A stretch of 64,000 nt of DNA from Pseudomonas sp. C1C7 (lineage in GTDB: Bacteria > Pseudomonadota > Gammaproteobacteria > Pseudomonadales > Pseudomonadaceae): the NCBI RefSeq assembly GCF_013359595.1, contig NZ_JABFMP010000013.1, positions 94,711 to 158,710 on the forward strand, in the 5' to 3' direction. Of the stretch, positions 36,301 to 44,560 are shown piece by piece. The translations under genes and the position numbers were made by a program. Position 1 is the first letter of the stretch, and each line of letters starts with the position of its first letter. Under the pieces are notes generated by a model. It saw nothing but the letters and a program-made list of their open reading frames with translations. It had not been told where the DNA came from and made no database searches.

Positions 36301-36404
36301 TTGGGTTCGGGGGACATCCGTGAGATCAGGTCGGCTGTCAGGCTGCCATCGCTGGCAAGCCAGCTCCCACAAGGGATGTGGTAGGCCAACTGGATCGTCC
36401 AAAC

Positions 36405-37376
36405 TCAAAACCCCACATCCAACACCACACTATCCAGATAAGTCCCCGCCGGCGGCGTGGTCTGATCGGTGTAGATCCTGGCGTTGTAATTGAACACCTG
36501 ACTCCCCGTCCCCAACCCGTTCCCCGGATTGACCTCGGCATCCGAACTCGCCCGGCGCGCAGCCCCGACACTGCCCCACCGCGTCGTGCCGGCACTTTTG
36601 AAAATGTCATAGGCCAGATAATTCCCCCCGGAAACCATCCGCCGCCGCCCACCGACACTCAGCGGATTCTGCCCATCGCTCAGCCCAACGGTATACGCAC
36701 TGCCCTTGGTGCAAGCCAGGTTAATGGTCTGCCCGGTCACCGGCGCAAAGGCACTGACCACCGGCGCACTGCCAAACGCAATGTTCGGCGCAGTGATCGT
36801 GCAGTCATTGGCCACCGTCAGATTGACCGTCAGCGTCGTGGTACCGCTGCTGGTATCACGCCCCAGGCAAAGACCACCAACCCCGATGCCCGCGCAATAA
36901 TCCCAGTTCCAGAAAATACTCAGGGTTTCGGTATAGATCCCGGCCGCGACGTTGCTGCCAATGGTGGTGCCGAAATACAGCGGCACGGTTCTCGGCACCG
37001 TGCCGCCGAGCAAGCCAAGCGCATCGATAATGCCGTTGCGCGCAAAGTCGTAGGCGGTGCCGCGGGTCAACGGGTAACTCGTGCTGTTATTGGCGTAGAT
37101 CGTGTAGCCGATGACATCGCCAGTGGGCCCGACCAGCCCGCTTTTCGACGAGGTGACCGTGGCCCAGAAGTGATCATTGTTGGTCAGCAATGACAACAGC
37201 GAACCGGTGCAGCTCAAGCCGCCATTGAGCGTGGAACCAGGCTGCGCCGTGGTGCGCAGGGCGATCGAACTCAGCGAGCCAAAACCCACCGGCGTGGTGG
37301 TGACCACCGAGCACAACGCCCAGGCCGAACCCGGCAGCCACAGCACCAACGGCAGCAGCATCTTCAAGGCCTTCAT
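36405..37376 (-). CDS. Csu-type pilus tip protein (two spore coat U domains)
   Basis: 323-aa exported subunit with a signal peptide (residues 1-21, ending AWA) and two spore-coat-protein-U-like domains (about 25-175 and 185-323). The second carries the pilin pattern LACTKGSAYTVGLSDGQNP and a C-terminal PPAGTYLDSVVLDVGF. Two-domain proteins in this place are tip adhesins (CsuE) of archaic chaperone-usher pili and bind surfaces. The ATG at 37376 overlaps the usher stop (ATGA). It is last in a seven-gene operon, the usual CsuE place. Confidence 0.88.
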   Translation of the reverse strand: MKALKMLLPLVLWLPGSAWALCSVVTTTPVGFGSLSSIALRTTAQPGSTLNGGLSCTGSLLSLLTNNDHFWATVTSSKSGLVGPTGDVIGYTIYANNSTSYPLTRGTAYDFARNGIIDALGLLGGTVPRTVPLYFGTTIGSNVAAGIYTETLSIFWNWDYCAGIGVGGLCLGRDTSSGTTTLTVNLTVANDCTITAPNIAFGSAPVVSAFAPVTGQTINLACTKGSAYTVGLSDGQNPLSVGGRRRMVSGGNYLAYDIFKSAGTTRWGSVGAARRASSDAEVNPGNGLGTGSQVFNYNARIYTDQTTPPAGTYLDSVVLDVGF

Positions 37377-39745
37377 TGACACACCAACGGCCCGATCAGC
37401 GGGATCTGATCCTGCTTCGTGTCGACGTCAAACTGCACCCGGCAGCTTTTGCCATCGGCCAGCGTCACCTCAAGAGTGTTCTGCCGTTGCAGGTTCTCCA
37501 GGTACACCAGGCCGTCCCAGCCGACCACGGTCTGCGTGCCGCTCTGCTCATGCACCACACCGCTGCCCAAAGGCAATTCCTGCTGCCGGACATCCACCAG
37601 CACGATACTCGCGGCAATCACCCGGCTCAGCGGAAACTCCAGCAGATAACCACTGCCACGCCGCACCGCGATGCGCTGTTCGACGTTCGGGCTGCGCACG
37701 TTGGCCGGCAGGTTCAGCGGATCGATTTCGTACTTGCCGCGATAGTAGGCACTGCTCCAGGGCACCAGCAGGTGGCCGTTGCGATCAGTCTGCCCGACGG
37801 GCTGGTTTTCGTAGCGCACCGGGACGTCGGCGTAGCCATCGGTGCTGACCACCACGAAGGCATCATCGATGCGATTGGCGGCGAACAGCTGACGATCCAT
37901 CCACACCAGCGAACCGCTGGCGTCGGCCCACCGGGTTTCGGCCTCGCTGGTGCCGTAGACCCCGGCCTGCAATTGCACCGATTGCAGGCGCCAGGTCAGG
38001 TCGGCCTGACGATAATCCGGCCCGTCGCCCTTGGCGTAACCAAGGTTGAAGCCCACCCCGCCCTGGGTCGGTACGGCACGGCTGTAGTTGACCCGCTGCA
38101 GGCTCTCGCCGTTCTTGCCGCGCTCGCTGCTGATCGCGAGACTGCCCTGCAGGTCGAACGGAATCACCAGCTGCGCCTGCACCGCCCAGTTGCTGTCGCC
38201 GATCTCGCGGTTGGCCGACAGGTAGAAGCTGGTGCTGCGCCACAAAGGTTTGCTCCACGTCAGGTTGAGCAGACGGGTGCGTGAATCGTCCGCCGCGCGC
38301 ACATCGAAATAGCCGGCGCCGAGGCTGCCCCAATCGTTCAGGTTGACGCTCAGGGTCGCCTGTTCGCTGCGCTTGCTCAGGGTCACGTAGGGCGTGTCGA
38401 CCAGCGTCAGATCCGCGTATTGATCACGCCGTTGCAGACGCTGATACGAAAAGCTGTAGCGCTGGTTGCTGTACTGATAACCCAGGCTCAGTTGCTGCCC
38501 GCTTTCGCCGTCGAAACGGCTCTGGCTGACGGCACTGTTGAGCACGCCGAAATTGCCCAGGCGCACGTTGCCGCCGACGCCGCCCAGGGCCAGGGAGTCC
38601 GAGGCTTCGGCATGGCTTTCGAGGGTGAAGTTGTCGCTCAGGCCATAACGCAGACTGCCGGAGGTAACGCCGGGACCGTAGCTGAAATCCCGCAGGCCGT
38701 AGTCCTGGCGCAGGGTGCCGGCCGCCACGGAAAAGTCCGACAGGCCTTTTTGCAAAAGGCTGCTGGTGACATAGAACGGCACGGTGGTGGAGACCTGCCG
38801 CCCCAGTGCGTCGGTGGTTACCACCACGGCTTCACCGGCACCGTTGATGAACGGAATGTTGGTCAGGGTGTAGGGACCGGGCTGCAATTCGGCGCTGCTG
38901 GACTTGTAGCCGTTGATGAACAGATCCACCGAAGACGGCACGGCGGCTTCACCGGCGAACTGCGGCAAGGGATAGGTGACCAGATCCGGACGCACGCCGA
39001 AATCCCGCGACAGCTGCACCCCGCCGATACGCACCGAACTGCTCCAGGGCAAGGCGCCGCTGACCAGGTCGCCGGCTTCATAGGTCAGCATTCGGTCGTC
39101 GTCGGAGTAGCGCCAGGTGGTGTCGTAGCGCAGGTAACGATTGTTCAGCGTGCCCAGCTCTTCCCCGGACAAGGTGCGGCGGTATTGTCCGGTGTTGGAC
39201 AGCGTGCCCCAACTGTCGAACAGCCGCACTTCGTTCCATGCCGCCAGGTAGGTGCCGGCATCGTCGGTGTCGTTGAGGTACAGGTCATAGTTGAGCAAGG
39301 CGCCGAAACTGCTTAGGGCCGGCGTGCGCGGATAGGCTTCGCGGCGGCCGACGAACTGTTCGGGCAACCAGTCCGGTGGCACGTCGAGCAGCAGGCGCTG
39401 GGCGTTGCCGTCGTACTCGCTGTGCAGGCCCGGCACCTGATCGAGGCCGACTTCGGCGCCCGTGCCCTCGGGCAGTTTCATGCCGGTGTCACGCAACACG
39501 CTGGCAGGCAGGAAGAACTGCCCGTTGCGCTGCTCCACCGCCACGACCCTTCCGGTGTTCATCTGGTTGACCACCAGTTCCAGAAACAACTGCGCATCGG
39601 CAACCGCCTCCATGCCGCTGGGCGGAGGCGGCAGATCACCGGCCTCCACCTGATGAATGACCACCAGGCAACACACACAGCCCATGGCCCACGACGGACA
39701 CCGGAAACTGCGAGCCCGACCCTGGCTCTTTGCCGCTCTGTCCAT
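37373..39745 (-). CDS. Csu-type fimbrial outer-membrane usher
   Basis: About 790-aa outer-membrane usher that secretes and assembles pilin subunits. A signal segment lies at about 15-35, followed by the N-terminal chaperone-binding domain, a long beta-barrel (many aromatic strands such as LRYGLSDNFTLESHAEASDS), the plug, and C-terminal domains. I take the ATG at 39745 (MDRAAKSQ) with AGGGAGAG upstream; the frame opens as far as 39838, and 39778 is another candidate. It is next to its chaperone gene and overlaps the tip gene. Confidence 0.9.
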   Translation of the reverse strand: MDRAAKSQGRARSFRCPSWAMGCVCCLVVIHQVEAGDLPPPPSGMEAVADAQLFLELVVNQMNTGRVVAVEQRNGQFFLPASVLRDTGMKLPEGTGAEVGLDQVPGLHSEYDGNAQRLLLDVPPDWLPEQFVGRREAYPRTPALSSFGALLNYDLYLNDTDDAGTYLAAWNEVRLFDSWGTLSNTGQYRRTLSGEELGTLNNRYLRYDTTWRYSDDDRMLTYEAGDLVSGALPWSSSVRIGGVQLSRDFGVRPDLVTYPLPQFAGEAAVPSSVDLFINGYKSSSAELQPGPYTLTNIPFINGAGEAVVVTTDALGRQVSTTVPFYVTSSLLQKGLSDFSVAAGTLRQDYGLRDFSYGPGVTSGSLRYGLSDNFTLESHAEASDSLALGGVGGNVRLGNFGVLNSAVSQSRFDGESGQQLSLGYQYSNQRYSFSYQRLQRRDQYADLTLVDTPYVTLSKRSEQATLSVNLNDWGSLGAGYFDVRAADDSRTRLLNLTWSKPLWRSTSFYLSANREIGDSNWAVQAQLVIPFDLQGSLAISSERGKNGESLQRVNYSRAVPTQGGVGFNLGYAKGDGPDYRQADLTWRLQSVQLQAGVYGTSEAETRWADASGSLVWMDRQLFAANRIDDAFVVVSTDGYADVPVRYENQPVGQTDRNGHLLVPWSSAYYRGKYEIDPLNLPANVRSPNVEQRIAVRRGSGYLLEFPLSRVIAASIVLVDVRQQELPLGSGVVHEQSGTQTVVGWDGLVYLENLQRQNTLEVTLADGKSCRVQFDVDTKQDQIPLIGPLVCQ

Positions 39746-39781
39746 CAATGGACCAACTCTCCCTTTCGGCCTGCGCATGTC

Positions 39782-39915
39782 CTGTAGCAGCTGGCGAAGC
39801 CTGCGTCCGGCTGCAAAGCAGCCGTAAAACCGGTGCACCGGATCTTCCTGACAGACCGCAGTGGCTGAGTTTGCGACGGCTTCGCCGCCGAACGCAGGCT
39901 TCGCCAGCTGCTACA
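39782..39915. repeat. REPIN (TGTAGCAGCTGGCGAAGCCT family)
   Basis: TGTAGCAGCTGGCGAAGCCT at the left and its complement (GGCTTCGCCAGCTGCTACA) at the right, with a second GC-rich inner palindrome (GGCTGCAAAGCAGCC). It lies between the chaperone and usher genes. The only other copy of this class is at 48302. Confidence 0.85.
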
Positions 39916-39946
39916 AGGGGCCGTGTTGCCCGCTTAACCAAGTGAA

Positions 39947-40723
39947 TCAGCGCACCGGCGCCACACTCTGCACCTGCGCCGCCCCATTGACCCGCACCTG
40001 CAACCCCGACTCCCCAGCCACCGGGCCCGGTGCCGGCCAGCGCATGATCGCGCCGGGCAGCACATACCCCAACAACCCTTCCACCAGCGGTTTGCTCTGC
40101 CCGCCCTGCTTGAGCGCCACGTCGGTCAGTCGCGCATGCACCGCGCCCTGGTTGCGCACTTCCACATAGGGCTTGCCGTCCACCGCCACCGTGCGCCAGC
40201 TCAGGTCCGGCAGGCCGATGCCCTTGGGATCGCGCGGGCGGGTGGTGTCTTCCTTGCTCCACAGCCCCGCGCCATAGGCAAACAGCGGCACCGAATAGCG
40301 CATCTGGAAGCGGATCGCCGCCGCGGTCTTGCCGTCGTCCGCAGCAGGCGGTTTCGCGGATGGGATTTCATCGATGATGATGCGGTAGGCCAGTTCCTGC
40401 CCCGGCGGGATTTCCTTGGTGCGGGTCAGGCGCACCAGCTGTTTCTGCCCCGGCTCGATCTTCGCCACCGGCGGACTGCCGATCACGTCGCGCTGGTTCT
40501 GGTACTGATCGCTGAAGCCGCTCTGGCTCCAGGCGAATACGCGAATCTGCAGATTGGCCGTCTCGTTGCCACGGTTCTCCAGCCACAACGCGCTGGCCTG
40601 TTGATCGGCCTCCAGCACCGGATCGATCGGCCAGATCAGCACCGAACTCGCCGCCTGCACGTTGGCCGCCCCCAGCCACGGCAAGGCCAAAAGCCCATAC
40701 CGCATGAGCGAAGGTAAATGCAT
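39947..40723 (-). CDS. Csu-type periplasmic pilus chaperone
   Basis: 258-aa periplasmic chaperone with two immunoglobulin-like domains. Signal peptide at residues 1-24 (ending VQA). The N-terminal domain has RVFAWSQSGFSDQYQ and PGQKQLVRLTR, with the positively charged residues that anchor subunit C-termini; PPGQELAYRIIIDEIP follows. It folds pilins and passes them to the usher. Member of the archaic (CsuC) class. A REPIN separates it from the usher gene, so some transcription may stop between them. Starts with ATG at 40723. Confidence 0.92.
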   Translation of the reverse strand: MHLPSLMRYGLLALPWLGAANVQAASSVLIWPIDPVLEADQQASALWLENRGNETANLQIRVFAWSQSGFSDQYQNQRDVIGSPPVAKIEPGQKQLVRLTRTKEIPPGQELAYRIIIDEIPSAKPPAADDGKTAAAIRFQMRYSVPLFAYGAGLWSKEDTTRPRDPKGIGLPDLSWRTVAVDGKPYVEVRNQGAVHARLTDVALKQGGQSKPLVEGLLGYVLPGAIMRWPAPGPVAGESGLQVRVNGAAQVQSVAPVR

Positions 40724-40753
40724 CCGCCATCTCCTTATGATCCGGTCATTGCG

Positions 40754-41254
40754 TTACCACGACAGCTGCACCTGCAGCACATCGCTGTATGTCCCCCCGG
40801 GTTGATTGCCCGGTAACTGCACCTGGCCGTAAATCGGCAGGCTGATGTTGTTCGCGTCGCTGTAGGCCACGGCCACGCTCTGGCCGATCCCCAGGCTCTG
40901 GCTGAACGCCGCATCGCGAAACAGCTGGTAAGCCACCCGGTTGCTGCCCGTACTGAGCTGCATGTTGCGCCCGCCGCTGTTGTGCTGCCCGCCATCGACG
41001 CTCATGTTCAGCGTCACCCCCGGCGTGCATTGCAACTGCACGCCACCGGTCAGCGCCACCTGCACGGTGCCGGTGGCCAACGCCGAGCGGCTGCCGAAAT
41101 TCAGGCTGCCGTAGCTGGACACCCCGCCCACCACCAGGCACCCCGCCGTCACGGTGGCACTGACCTGGATGTTCTGGCTGGTGGCCGCCGTCAACGGCAC
41201 AGGCGCACTGCCCGCGCAGATCAGCAGCAGCGCCGAACAGCCCTGGCGCAACAT
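40754..41254 (-). CDS. Csu-type pilin subunit (spore coat U domain)
   Basis: 166-aa exported pilin: signal peptide (about 1-23, ending LTA), then one spore-coat-U domain with a Cys pair (AGCLVVGG and LQCTPGV), a GYQ-like strand YQLFRDAAFSQSLG, and the C-terminal PGGTYSDVLQVQLSW that contributes the complementing strand. Fourth of four small pilins on this strand, five bases after the one at 41259, and 30 bases before the chaperone gene. Confidence 0.88.
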   Translation of the reverse strand: MLRQGCSALLLICAGSAPVPLTAATSQNIQVSATVTAGCLVVGGVSSYGSLNFGSRSALATGTVQVALTGGVQLQCTPGVTLNMSVDGGQHNSGGRNMQLSTGSNRVAYQLFRDAAFSQSLGIGQSVAVAYSDANNISLPIYGQVQLPGNQPGGTYSDVLQVQLSW

Positions 41255-41258
41255 CGCA

Positions 41259-41795
41259 CTAGAACGTCAGTTCGACGGAGATGGTGTCGGTGTAGGTGCC
41301 CGCCGGCAGCCCGGCCTTGCCCACCGCCTGACCGTAGATGTTCACGGTCTGCGCCACGCCGGTGCTGGCAGCGAGGCTGATCACCCCGTCGATGGCCAGC
41401 AACTGCGAATGCCCGGCGTCGGTGTACAGATCGTAGGGCACGTAGTTGCCGGCCCCGTCAAACAGCGCCCGGGTCCCGCCCGGGGATTTGCCGTCATTGG
41501 CGCCGGCGCGAATCTTCACCGTCGGCGTGGTGCCCGCCGAGCACAAGATCGACAGCGCCCCGCCGCCACCGCCCAGCACCTGACCGCTGGCGGTGGTGAA
41601 CAGGCTGTTGGCGGTGCCGAAGTTCAAGGCACCGAAGTTCAGGTTGGTGGAGCCGCCGCCACCGTTGACCTGGCAACTGCTGGTCAGGATCAGGCTAGAG
41701 CTGATCTGCCCGGTGACCGTGGTCGCCGCCTGCACGCCGCCCGCCAGCGCCAGGCCGAGCAATGACAAACCTATCCTTGATGCACACGTACGCAT
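41259..41795 (-). CDS. Csu-type pilin subunit with glycine-rich loops
   Basis: 178-aa exported pilin: signal peptide (1-23, ending VQA) and one spore-coat-U domain with Cys residues at SSCQVNGG and ILCSAGT. It has two glycine runs, GGGGS near residue 44 and GGGGG near residue 75, absent from the sister pilins. C-terminal PAGTYTDTISVELTF is typical. In length and loop content it could be the major shaft subunit (CsuA/B-like), but which pilin is major is not provable here. Confidence 0.87.
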   Translation of the reverse strand: MRTCASRIGLSLLGLALAGGVQAATTVTGQISSSLILTSSCQVNGGGGSTNLNFGALNFGTANSLFTTASGQVLGGGGGALSILCSAGTTPTVKIRAGANDGKSPGGTRALFDGAGNYVPYDLYTDAGHSQLLAIDGVISLAASTGVAQTVNIYGQAVGKAGLPAGTYTDTISVELTF

Positions 41796-41815
41796 GGTGT
41801 CCTTCCTCTACGGGG

Positions 41816-42346
41816 TTACCAGTCCAGCGTGACCGTCAGGGTGTCGGTGTAGACCCCGGCCGGTAACGCACGGGTGTTCGCCACCACCGAGCCGAATACC
41901 GGAATCGGTATCTGCGCCCCGCTGGTGACGGCGAAATTGTGTTGTCGACCGATGTTGTAGCGCTGGCTGCCGGAGGCATCGACGAACAATTGATAGGGAA
42001 TGGTCTGGCGACCGTTGCTCAGGCGCCGGGTGGTGCCGTCGCCGTGAGTACCGCCATCGATGGAGACGGTGAAACCGGTGACCGAAGGGTTGCAGGCCAC
42101 GTTCAGCTTGCCGCTGGCCTCATCGCCGAGACTGGCCTTGATCGGGGCGCTCCATGTCGGTCCCTGCTGACCGAAATCCAGGGTGCCGAGGGCGCTGACC
42201 GGGCTGTCGGGATTGCCGGCATTGGTCACTTCGCAGCCGGCAATGAGCGTCAGCCGCGCGTGGATCTGCCCGCTGACCGCCGCTTGCGCGGTACCGGCCA
42301 GCAGCGCCAGCAGACCTGCGGCTAACACCTTGCTGAATCTCTTCAT
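41816..42346 (-). CDS. Csu-type pilin subunit
   Basis: 176-aa exported pilin with signal peptide (about 1-22, ending AQA), one spore-coat-U domain (IAGCEVTNAG and VACNPSVTGF cysteines; VDGG-type strand FTVSIDGGTHGDG; QTIPYQLFVDASGSQ) and the C-terminal PAGVYTDTLTVTLDW. ATG 42346 is used, with GGAGTG upstream; a longer frame to 42412 is unlikely. Second in the operon order. Confidence 0.88.
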   Translation of the reverse strand: MKRFSKVLAAGLLALLAGTAQAAVSGQIHARLTLIAGCEVTNAGNPDSPVSALGTLDFGQQGPTWSAPIKASLGDEASGKLNVACNPSVTGFTVSIDGGTHGDGTTRRLSNGRQTIPYQLFVDASGSQRYNIGRQHNFAVTSGAQIPIPVFGSVVANTRALPAGVYTDTLTVTLDW

Positions 42347-42439
42347 CACTCCAATCCCAACTCCTTCAGGATGCTTGAAGCGGCGCTCGCGGGCACCCCC
42401 TTCCCTGCGCAACCCGAATCCATCGGGTTGCCTGTGAAT

Positions 42440-42967
42440 TCACCAGATGACCGTCACCTTCACCAGGTCTGAATAGCCGCTGACCCGGGGAATCTCCGCC
42501 AGCGGCTCGATGCGGGCGTACAACGGCAGATCCACGGTACCGGTGTCCGGCACCCGACCGCTCACCGGCACATCCACCGCCAGCGGAATGCGCCGCGCCG
42601 GGTCCTGGAAGAGCCGATAGGGAATGGGTTTGCTGTGTTCGGCGTTGCCCGCCATGTAGCGCACGTCGCCGACACCGCCGTGCAGGCCACCGTCGACGCG
42701 CAGTTGATAGGGTGTGTCGGGGTTGCATTCGAGTCGCGGCAGGCGCCCGTTGGTGAGCGCCGCACCCAACGGCCCGCCGGGGTTGTCCAGCCGCGCGGTG
42801 CTGCCAAAGTCCAGCACGCCCAGTGGTTCGATGCCGGCTTCGCGTTGTTGTCCGACCAATTGGCAGCCGCGCTGCACGTCGACCCGCACCTGAACCTGAA
42901 GTTCGGCGGCCGACACCAGCGTACCGAGTCCTGCACCCAAGACTGCCAACACCACACGTCCCTTCAC
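42440..42967 (-). CDS. Csu-type pilin subunit, first gene of the operon
   Basis: 175-aa exported pilin: short signal peptide (about 1-20), spore-coat-U domain with RGCQLVGQQ and LECNPDTPYQ cysteines, and strand PYQLRVDGGLHGGVGDVRYM. C-terminal RVSGYSDLVKVTVIW differs from the PAGTY ending of the other three. Start is a GTG at 42967 with AAGGA upstream. Transcription of the whole seven-gene operon should begin upstream, in the 286-bp gap with the AFG1-type gene. Confidence 0.85.
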   Translation of the reverse strand: MKGRVVLAVLGAGLGTLVSAAELQVQVRVDVQRGCQLVGQQREAGIEPLGVLDFGSTARLDNPGGPLGAALTNGRLPRLECNPDTPYQLRVDGGLHGGVGDVRYMAGNAEHSKPIPYRLFQDPARRIPLAVDVPVSGRVPDTGTVDLPLYARIEPLAEIPRVSGYSDLVKVTVIW

Positions 42968-43253
42968 GGCCCCATTCCTTTTTGCGGGGTGTCTTGTAGG
43001 ACTGAGGTTAGCAACGGGTCGGAAAATCGCCAGCGATGGCGAGGAAAATTGGATCCATACCCAGACAGGGACTTCGCGGACTATAGCCCGAGGATTTCGG
43101 CGTTGCGACGGGCAATTTGCTGTACATGCCGCAGTATTTTGTACAATGACCGCCCGCTTTCAGTTGACACATCTGGAAGCAAATTAACCCTCTGGCTACA
43201 CTATGCCCCCGCAGCTCAGGGAGCCTGCTTGAAGAAAACGGGGTGAAATCACA
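42968..43253. other. Divergent promoter region between csu operon and AFG1-like gene
   Basis: 286 bp with no gene. TTGTACAAT-type and TTGACA elements occur (43133-43170), but no well-spaced -10 could be paired with confidence. GTACA and TGTAC motifs (CTGTACATGCCGCAG, then TTTTGTACAATG) form a loose inverted repeat. Confidence 0.5.
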
Positions 43254-44384
43254 TTGGCTGTACCACCGCCAAACCGCTCGCGACCTGCATCGCGCTGGCC
43301 ATCGTTGCGCCGCCTGTTCGGCAAGGCGTCGACGACCCCGGCACCCGGCGCCGCAAACGGTCGGGTCATCCACGATTACTTTCACCACAAGGCCCATTCC
43401 CAGGGCTATACCTTGAGCCACAGCCAGCAACGGGTGATCGATTGCATGGCCCAGCATGCGACGTCGCTGCTGGGTGCCGGGGCGAAGACCCTGCCGGGGC
43501 TGTATCTGCATGGCGCCGTGGGCCGGGGCAAAAGCTGGTTGCTGGACGGTTTCTTCCAGGCCGTTCCCCTGGCGGAAAAACAGCGCCTGCACTTCCACGA
43601 GTTTTTTGCCCGCCTGCACCAGGGCATGTTCGATCATCGCGATCAGCCCGACGCCCTGGCCAGCACCCTCGATCAATTGCTCAACGATTGCCGGGTGCTG
43701 TGTTTCGACGAATTCCACGTCCACGACATCGGCGATGCGATGTTGATCACGCGGCTGTTCAAGGCCTTGTTTCGCCGCGGCATCCTGCTGCTGGTCACCT
43801 CCAACTACCCGCCGGAAGGCCTGCTGCCCAATCCGCTATACCACGCGCGCTTCAAGCCGGTGATCGACCTGATCAACGCGCGGATGCAGGTGATGGAGGT
43901 GGGCGGGCCCCATGACTATCGCAGTCAGGCCAGGACCCATGCGCAGCAGCTGTTTACCCAGGGCCAGTACGTGTGGCCCGCCACGCCGGCTCAGCGTCAG
44001 GCCGCGAACGTACCTGTTGTCGATGCGCCAGCCATCGCCCTGCCGGTCGGCACACGCCACCTGCCCGCCCGCTACTGCGAAGGGCGCACCGTCGGTTTCA
44101 CCTTCAGCGACCTGTGCGACCAGCCCACGGCGGTGATGGATTACCTGGAACTGTGCCGGCGCTTCGACCACTGGATCATCGACGAACTGCCCAACCTGGC
44201 CGACTGCTCCGTGGCCGCCCAGCAGCGGTTCATCAATCTGGTGGATGTTTTGTATGACCAGGACAAGCACCTGATCCTGCTGGGCCAGCGTTCGCTGCGG
44301 GAAAGTCTGGATGGCGAGGCGATCGACCTGGCGCGCACCCGCAGTCGGTTGGGGCAGTTGGTGGAGGTTCGGGAGATCGTCTGA
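43254..44384 (+). CDS. AFG1/ZapE-family ATPase
   Basis: 376-aa P-loop ATPase of the AFG1/ZapE type. Walker A GAVGRGKS (about 84-91), Walker B LCFDEFHVHDIGDAMLI near 150, and the sensor-like ILLLVTSNYPPEGLLPN near 180 are all characteristic. E. coli ZapE (same size) acts at the division ring. This protein's N-terminus (VIHDYFHHKAHSQGYTLSHS) differs from canonical ZapE, so it may be a second, specialised copy. The start is a TTG at 43254, behind GGGGTGA. It stands alone and is followed by a REPIN. Confidence 0.88.
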   Translation: MAVPPPNRSRPASRWPSLRRLFGKASTTPAPGAANGRVIHDYFHHKAHSQGYTLSHSQQRVIDCMAQHATSLLGAGAKTLPGLYLHGAVGRGKSWLLDGFFQAVPLAEKQRLHFHEFFARLHQGMFDHRDQPDALASTLDQLLNDCRVLCFDEFHVHDIGDAMLITRLFKALFRRGILLLVTSNYPPEGLLPNPLYHARFKPVIDLINARMQVMEVGGPHDYRSQARTHAQQLFTQGQYVWPATPAQRQAANVPVVDAPAIALPVGTRHLPARYCEGRTVGFTFSDLCDQPTAVMDYLELCRRFDHWIIDELPNLADCSVAAQQRFINLVDVLYDQDKHLILLGQRSLRESLDGEAIDLARTRSRLGQLVEVREIV

Positions 44385-44394
44385 TCGACACCCC

Positions 44395-44488
44395 TCTGCA
44401 GGAGCGAGGCTTGCCCGCGAAGAGGCTGGTCCATTCGATATTGATGGTGTCTGACACTCCGCCTTCGCGGGCAAGCCTCGCTCCTACA
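44395..44488. repeat. REPIN (GCGGGCAAGCCTCGCTCC family)
   Basis: TGCAGGAGCGAGGCTTGCCC on the left, CGCGGGCAAGCCTCGCTCCT on the right, about 45 bases between. It lies between the AFG1-like gene and the LRR-kinase gene. Confidence 0.85.
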
Positions 44489-44560
44489 TAGCGGTCTGAC
44501 GGCCACCCTCATTCCCGCTATCATGCCGCCCACTCCCTCGATCAACGGCGAACCCTCTTC

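Larger units (their letters stand above)
35945..36404. other. 460-bp gap without a convincing gene
   Basis: Holds a hairpin just after the binding-protein gene, a diverged REP pair, and a stray half-REP (CTGGCAAGCCAGCTCCCACA, 36353-36372). Short frames occur on both strands, but none has a good ribosome site or protein-like composition. Confidence 0.7.
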
